NCBI GenBank assembly: GCA_033239525.1
Contig: BSYO01000036.1
Span: 6,408,126 to 6,472,125, forward strand
DNA length: 64,000 bases
Source: Nepenthes gracilis
Taxonomy: Eukaryota; Streptophyta; Magnoliopsida; Caryophyllales; Nepenthaceae
Direction: 5' to 3'
Numbering within the stretch: the stretch's first letter is position 1; each line of letters begins with the position of its first letter. The notes under the pieces are model-generated. The model made no database searches. It was given only the letters and a program-made list of their open reading frames with translations, and was not told where the DNA came from. The position numbers and the translations under genes were made by a program. Below, one piece after another: positions 57,984-64,000 of the stretch.

Positions 57984-60287
57984 TGTGAGATCCTGACCCC
58001 AGAATATGATAATTATAGAATAATTATGTGGATGAAAATCATATTTGGATTTAAGTATAGTAAAAAATTTGATACCAAAGTATAAATGAGCGAAATGGGC
58101 CAAAGGTATACTCGACGCTCGACTAGTGCTTGAGCGCCGAGCTAGGTGGAGAAATGCACAAGCACCGCCCGAGTGGCGCCTCAAGCAGAGCGGGGGTGCG
58201 GCAGCCTACGAGGCTAGTGCTCAATCAGCTCTCAAATGCCAACTGAGGTGCGTTTTTGCAAGAGAGTGCGAGAGAGTGCACTCAAAGAGCACTCGAGCAC
58301 CCCGACTGGATATAAAAAGCGCCAAGCGTGTTTTTCCTTCTGCATTTTGGCATTTCAGCAAAGGGCAGCGGGAGAGAAGAGGAAAAAGAGAAGGAGAAGG
58401 AGAAATACATCCGATCTGATCTGATCCATGTAAAAATAAGAGTAGATCAAGCTCAGATAAGTATACTTCAAACATTATTTACTATTTTTACAGCTTTTCT
58501 ATACCTCAAATATTGTATTTATGCTTTGAGTCCATGGTTCTGCATGTTTATTGTAAATAACGCTTATTTCCCCTAATTAATCGGATAAATTTTATGTTTA
58601 CTGATATATACTATTATATATACCTATGATTTCATGAAAGTACATGTGTTTAGTATTTGTTTATCGTTCGGACTGTTTGGCAAAACCCTGAGCACGAAAA
58701 TGAAGGGATTTAACGGTTTTAATCTAAAATTTCCGATATATAAAAGTTAATCCGTAATGAGACACTGTCCAAATGTGATTTATATCTGAAAAATTTACAC
58801 GGATTTATACTATTAAATTTCTGAGGATTTTTGAAGCAAATCTGAAGGGTTACAAACTATTACTGTATATTTTGAAGCTAATGAAGAGTTATTGTGAAAT
58901 TCTGACTGACTTCTGAAATTTAATAAGTTTTCAGTTAAGAAATAGAAAGAAAAATATTTTCTGATCCTATTAATTAGGACTCAGGACTGATATACAATCA
59001 GGTTAGGTTTTTCGGTATGCCTTAGAACTTTATGGTGGTAATCAAAGATAATTTTGTCCATTGAGTTATATGTGGTCCGCCTTTCCTCAGAGCGTTAGTT
59101 TCAAAGGATAGAATTCAGATGATCCACCGTCCTTCGGGAGGTATTAATACATAGTTTATCAACCATTAGGAGGTATTAGTATATAATCCCACGAGAAGGG
59201 ATATTTGTTACTAGCTTTGATTGTGTGGAGTGAATACAATTTATCATTGATTACTCGCCCCCTCTACTAATAGAGTCTACTGGTTGAGTCCTTTACTGAT
59301 AGAAAAGGGAGATTTTCTATAACGCATAGATTTTGTATTAGTTTCTAACTTCTGATTTATGTTTACCAATTTATATTTTTCGAAGCTTGATTTTATTGAT
59401 TCATGCTTTCTCTGTTTACATGCACCTTTCTGCCACTGCCATGATGGAATACTTTTATATTTCTATTCATCTGCATTTATGTTTATTTGCATAACTGTTC
59501 TGTATAATAAAAGTATCGATTATGATTATCGAAATCTGTTTATATTGAACTAGGCTTTTCTTATAAATTCTGTATATGTCCCTATTCTTTGACAATTTCT
59601 ATGACATCTGCATTTATATTCTACTATTATTTCCGTAATTACTGCCTTATCACATTTATATTTTATATGCAACTATATCCGTTTTATATCATTACGTTCT
59701 GCATGAAGGTTTTACTGCATGTTTGCATATACCTTGTTGGGTTTTGACTTACTGTTTTACTATTTTTTTCCCTCTAGATGAGACAGTCAAGTTAGTACCA
59801 GACGAAAAGGAGTGATTTAAAGTTTAGCCTGATTTGGAGACCTAAAATATTTTGGAGACTTTGAAAAGAAACAGTTTGAAAGTAAAAACTGGATTTTGTA
59901 CATGGATTTTATGTATATAGATTCAGTATATGAAATGTACGTGATGCATGTGATGAAATAGAAATTTATAATTCCGCAGGTTTATAGTTCTACTTTCGCT
60001 ATATATTTTCTGGATTCTATACAGGTCTTAGATAGTATCTCTCGAACTGTTAGTATAGTGGATAGGAAATGTGAATGTAAACCGTAGGGAATTATACGGC
60101 GTCTGTGATCCTATATCTAAAATGAGAATTCTTGTTGATGGATATTATGATGATGTTATTCTGTATATTTACAGGTTTTAAGCAGGTTCTATATTTCAAT
60201 TTAACCTAATTTTAGGAAAAACTCTGTCCGTCTTTCCTTAGAACTCTAGGTTATTAATTGAGCTTTGGTTTCTGTTTTCTGTAATGA
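57984..60287 (+). mobile_element. Chromovirus LTR inserted in Tat-2 gag
   Basis: Begins TGTGAGATCCTGACC and aligns end to end with the inverted solo LTR at 18867-21156. U3 (58100-58300) is packed with CTCGAG/CTTGAGCG-type motifs. TATAAAAAG follows at about 58311, then a purine-rich leader, CTCAGATAAGTATA at 58453 and CCCTCTAG|ATGA at 59777. The right end is near 60287 by alignment with the TGTCACA end of the other copy. It is probably the 3' LTR of the same insertion as 55200-57983. Confidence 0.7.
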
Positions 60288-61020
60288 TGAAAATTTCTGA
60301 GAAAAAAAACCCATTCCATCACGTGGGGGAGCGGTATCGCCCTAATCTCTGCTGTGAATGGAGATCTGGGGAGCTCAGCAACTCCTTCCTTTTCATCGCC
60401 AAAGACTTGACGAAATATCCTGTCGAGCTTAGCCTTCACCTGAGGCAATGCCACCATCTTTTTTTCATTGAGGAAAGTCCTCAACTCATAGGGGTCTTGT
60501 GCAACTTGCTGCCCCTGATGGCTTCTAGTCCTCAATGGGGCTTCTTCGATAGGGGCCGCGTCTTGAGTGGTGCACTCTTGGCCCTTGTAGACAGAGCGAG
60601 GATTTCGCCTCTCTGGGCTTTCCTCTTGTATCCGTGGGCCTAAGCATCCATGAAGACGCGACGGAGCTCGACTGCTCGAGTTGACCTGTGTCTAAAGGGC
60701 CTCAGACTGAGCAGCTTGTCTTCTAGGGTGTTTCTTCCTTTTTTTCTTCTTCTAGGGCGTCGCGGTTTTGGAGGCTTTGGATTGCGCCTCTCTCACCCGT
60801 GCGTCCATTCTCAAGCAAAGGCCTTGGACGGCCTTAGACATGTCGTCCATTCTCATCGCCAACGCCCATACATATGGATCAGGATGATCATCTACTCTAG
60901 CAAGGGTGCAGGGCCATTGCCGCCTAAGCACACTTCTCGGACAGGAGCACTGATCCGTCCTTGGGTGTTCACCATTTTCTGTAAGGGATTGAGTGTTGAA
61001 AGAAAAATGTCAAACTTTTT

Positions 61021-61046
61021 GTCGCATTCCCACAGACAGTACCAAA
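61021..61046 (-). other. Tat-2 primer-binding site
   Basis: The minus strand next to the 5' LTR reads TTTGGTACTGTCTGTGGGAA, matching the Tat-1 site except for a few transitions. Confidence 0.7.
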
Positions 61047-61804
61047 TATTGCGTACTCGGATCCTTACTCTAATTGGGACGAGGATTCGAAAGCAACACC
61101 AATGCTTGCTTGCACGAAAAGGAGAAAGAGTACGCGGGCTAATGCACGAGTAGTTTTACGTGAAAAACCTTCTCTTGTATAAGAAGAAAAAATCATAGGA
61201 CTTTTGTCTGAGAATTGTTTCACTATACGGAGTTTTGCTTACAGAAAGCTCTCAAGTGCAAGAGGCTGAGGATTTGGTGTATGGAAACTCAAAGAGTCAC
61301 TCTTACAACGCGAGCCTTTTTCTCTTGCTCTCTCTTTGCTTTCTGTCTCTCTATTACATATAACAAGAGGAAATGGCTGGATCATTTGTTTGGTAAATAA
61401 TTAAAGTATTTATAGTGGTTAAGCTTCCCGTTGAGAGTTATCCACGTGGGGCTTGTGTGTGCAGGGGACTTTGCCGCCAATTCTATCAATCCCTTTTGCC
61501 GTGTCAGGAAGGTGGGTTGCACGCCCACCTAGTGTGACATCCCCTCTGTAGAGCCGCGTGCTCTACTGGCTATCATTCTTCTCGCGGTCTGATAGGCCTC
61601 GCCACCACCCCTCTCGGCATGCCAATTTTGCAGGCGAGACATCGTTCGAGGCTCATCATGAGTCCACGACCCATAACAGACTTCAAGCCCACTGTACTTT
61701 GTGTGCCAGCCCTGGCGCCTGAACTTTTTGAGCTTTTGTGGTATCTTGGCCCAACTCCTAGGAGATGGATTTTTAATGTGAGCCTTGGGTATCAGTACCC
61801 ATCA
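61047..61804 (-). repeat. Tat-2 5' LTR
   Basis: In plus coordinates it runs TATTGCGTAC...CCCATCA. Minus-strand TATAAATA is at 61407-61414. It would have driven gag-pol. Confidence 0.93.
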
Positions 61805-61809
61805 CCTTT

Positions 61810-63110
61810 CAAAATCGAGAATTATCTACCGGAGTAAGTGTGATCTGAGACAATTAGCAATAGTGAATGAGGCTTCACACATTAGGGGGACTTTAGATTT
61901 GATTAATAATACTTACTTTGTGGCCTTGCTCAGCTTGTGATTTGATCTCTGTATGATGTGATCTTGTGGCATGGCAACAAATGAATCCATTTTGTTGAGT
62001 CGAGTTAGCCACAAGAATTCATATCTTGTATATGGGTTTTTAGGTTCTGATGATGCTGTGAATTGAACTGACTAGGAGATTGAGATTCTATTGTAGAAAT
62101 TCTTGTTTCTTGAATACCAGCATAATGTCAATCAAGGTCTTGATCTTCAGTTTTACCTTGTCTTATATGAATTTGACCTTGTGGCCTTGTTTTTATTGCA
62201 CATATAGAAGAAGAGATGAGCGAAGAATCTCTAAGGTGGGTTGGAGGTTTAAAACCACAATAAAATGAAGTACTTAAGAGAAAATGTAAGTCACGCTTGG
62301 AAGGAAAAAAAGGAAGGTGTAGATATAGAAAACTTCAGAATAAAGTGATAAAAAAATGATTCCTATTTTTATAAGATATTGTACTGAATCAAGTGGAATA
62401 ATAAAAGCAAATATATATAAACAGTTTCACTTAGTCATATTTAAAGATTTATTTTTATTACATTAAATTTAAGATTCATTGATGAGATTTTTAGTTTATC
62501 TGGTGATTCAGCTAACTCTGGAAAGGTTATTACTATCAGTCCTGGGCTTCTTGATAAAGAGGGGAAGGAGACAAAGTACTCCCACCAGAATAAGGAACTG
62601 AAGTCAAGCTTGGTGATAAGGAGCAAGCTACTCTTCTTGAGTGCCATACACTATAATTTGACACTAACGTTAAAGGGGTGTTTTCTTTTAATATTCAACA
62701 ACACGGCTCCATTTCAGAGTTTTTGACCAATATGCCTCTGCAACCTTGTGCCAATGCATTAATTTTTCTTTAGCTGCCAATCTGTTTCCCTGCCTGGTTA
62801 ATTGGAAGATTGAGAGAATGCTCGTAATGCGTCGATAGATTGTAGATTAATCCATAATTTAAGATTACGATGTTATAGAGTAGTGGGCATATTGTGAATA
62901 ACCGTGATGGTGTCGTGATCGTTGAAGGCATATTTCTACAATCGGGCCGCCTTCAAATATTGGTATATATTGGCCTTAATGTAATTGATATTTTTGTTCT
63001 ATGTTCATCTAAAAGTGGCTGTGGTTATAAGCTATCCTGTGCAGTTAAAAAGATTGCATTTGTTAATTCGTATACTATATTTCATTTTTCGTTCAACTAA
63101 AAAAGAACCC
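61810..63110. other. Right flank of Tat-2, no gene recognised
   Basis: Less AT-rich than the left flank and free of recognisable retrotransposon coding sequence. Joining 46134-46212 to 61810-61940 (that is, removing Tat-2 and one CCTTT) gives an open frame of 69 codons of unknown type. A second short open stretch near 62470-62640 is also unrecognised. Either could be a remnant of a host exon, or chance. Confidence 0.35.
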
Positions 63111-63281
63111 TAACATAACTGATAGAGTTATTATCGTATAATCTGAAGGTCACAAGTTTAAGTTATAAAAAACAACCATTGGCATAATATAAGGTAAATC
63201 TATGTACATTAGGTCAAAAATAGTTCAATTCTTTCTTAAACACCACTTATAATGGGAATTTTATGGACCGTGCTGCCTCTT
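63111..63281 (+). mobile_element. Au-type SINE
   Basis: The tRNA-like head holds a box A region (GATAGAGTTATTATCG) and a box B region (GAAGGTCACAAGTTTAAG). The Au SINE middle follows (GGCATAATATAAGGTAA, then CTATGTACATTAGGTC) and a 3' part (ATAATGGGAATTTTATGGAC, CGTGCTGCC) that parallels the family's conserved end before its T tail. Many C-to-T changes are visible. Such elements are copied by LINE machinery. Confidence 0.75.
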
Positions 63282-64000
63282 CATAGGACATTAGCCTTCC
63301 CACTTCCCTTCGCCTCCCACTCATAGGTGTTAATCTTGCATCCTTGGTTCTTTGAAAACAAAAATACGAATCACGGCCATAACAATTTCAAATATATCGG
63401 ACAAAAATTATTGCTACGAATTAGAACCCAATGGACAATTATCAATTGATTTATAGAAAAACATTGGGTGTGTTGGATATCAGAAGACATAATATTATAA
63501 TATGCCGTCAATACAGTAACATATCATAATTTTGTCGCAATAATAGGTGCCTAGAGATTGATACTGATATATATTGGCCGGCCGATATGCATTTTCTCTT
63601 GCAATTGCCTGCAATTATAATGAGTTGTTCCTCCTACGGTACTTGAAGTGAGCTCATTTTCTACGAGGAGATAACTAGATCAATTTCTAAATGAACGCAT
63701 CACTTGTACCCAGATGATGGCATACTCTGAACATTGCTCTTGTGACCAAGGCGAGACAAACTCGATTTCTCTCTTTACATTCTTTTTCATCGTAGCACTG
63801 CGTGGGGGGAATGCAGGGGATCTTATCAACTTATTTTGACTTATGACAGTAAGTCCATGATTTGGTCTTCCTTCACCTTCAAAAAAACAGAAGGAAGATT
63901 TCCATTTCCAAAGTTAAACTTAGACTCCCTCTGCCTTGTTTGGGGTGTGTAGCAGTTTTAAAACAAAATATTATTAAAAATAATATAATCAAATGCTTCT
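63282..64000. other. AT-rich spacer, no gene seen
   Basis: No convincing reading frame or repeat to the end of the window. Confidence 0.5.

Larger units (their letters stand above)
54396..60975 (-). pseudogene. Tat-2 gag, split by inserted chromovirus DNA
   Basis: The start codon at 60975 opens MVNTQGRISAPVREVCLGGN. The N-terminal part continues with frameshifts to YELRTFLNEKKMVALPQ and LPRSPFTAEIRAIPLP near 60320, where the insertion begins. Gag resumes near 55195 with LQGLNEITMCQYFPL, one Gln codon having become TAA. RIWLYGMPADSIRSFNKLAK follows, then the zinc knuckle YCHYHRYGGHGTENC near 54500 with its Cys and His intact, and LQKEIEELIKRCHLNRFL. Compared with Tat-1 about 35 codons are missing at the break. 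Gag would have formed the particle shell. Confidence 0.8.
46213..61804 (-). mobile_element. Tat-2: full-length Tat-lineage Ty3/gypsy retrotransposon, interrupted and inactive
   Basis: LTRs of 753 bp (left, 3') and 758 bp (right, 5') are flanked by a perfect target duplication CCTTT at 46208-46212 and 61805-61809. The element is 15.6 kb because about 5 kb of chromovirus-related DNA (about 55200-60300) sits in gag. Without that it would be about 10.5 kb, like Tat-1. Gene order, primer-binding site, polypurine end GGGGCTAG, antisense gene with its intron and a 39-bp array all match Tat-1, but the LTR sequences differ, so it is a sister family rather than a copy. Confidence 0.93.

Noticed and set aside
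62441..62647. Possible exon near 62470-62640.
   Set aside because: Open on both strands for about 200 bases but without any recognised motif or clear splice borders.

Overview
This window looks like intergenic DNA of a flowering plant, with AT-rich flanks. One recognisable host gene lies at the left edge and almost everything else is nested, decayed transposable elements. The plant assignment rests on a CLE signalling-peptide precursor, Tat-lineage and chromovirus (Tekay/Del-like) Ty3/gypsy retrotransposons, a small TRIM-type element and an Au-type SINE. All calls come from reading the sequence; no database search was run.

Layout. 0.1-0.8 kb: CLE peptide gene on the minus strand with its leader. 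0.8-6.1 kb: AT-rich spacer with one fold-back MITE-like element and microsatellites. 6.1-46.2 kb: remains of an outer plus-strand chromovirus. Its left LTR starts at 6080, an integrase/chromodomain fragment lies at 44.16-44.61 kb, and its right LTR starts at 44636. It is filled with later insertions. Inside it is a second chromovirus ('A', LTR starts at 8199 and 23521). A's left LTR was split by an LTR unit at 8253-14518 (target duplication ATTAA), its reverse transcriptase by a solo LTR at 17569-21952 that itself holds an inverted solo LTR (18867-21156), and its right LTR by further LTR pieces and a TRIM (24.9-27.5 kb). 29146-40005 is a complete but dead Tat-lineage element, Tat-1, on the minus strand (LTRs of 1000 and 1003 bp, target duplication AGTTT).

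46213-61804 is a second Tat element, Tat-2, on the minus strand (LTRs of 753 and 758 bp, target duplication CCTTT). Its gag is interrupted by about 5 kb of chromovirus-related DNA. The right end (61.8-64 kb) has no recognised gene but holds an Au-like SINE.

How the genes relate. In both Tat elements gag-pol reads on the minus strand, while a second, convergent gene reads on the plus strand between the 3' LTR and pol. That gene has an N-terminal region resembling the plant 'putative gypsy type transposon' (Transposase_28) family, a basic or acidic low-complexity middle, and a C-terminal coiled coil. In both elements a 70-bp phase-0 GT-AG intron separates the middle from the coiled coil. A 39-bp tandem repeat lies between the two convergent genes in both elements. 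All reading frames carry stops or frameshifts, so none is likely to be active today.

The most unusual single observation is a nearly whole initiator tRNA-Met sequence patched into the integrase of chromovirus A (23036-23104), joined at a microhomology. This fits a template switch onto the tRNA primer during reverse transcription.
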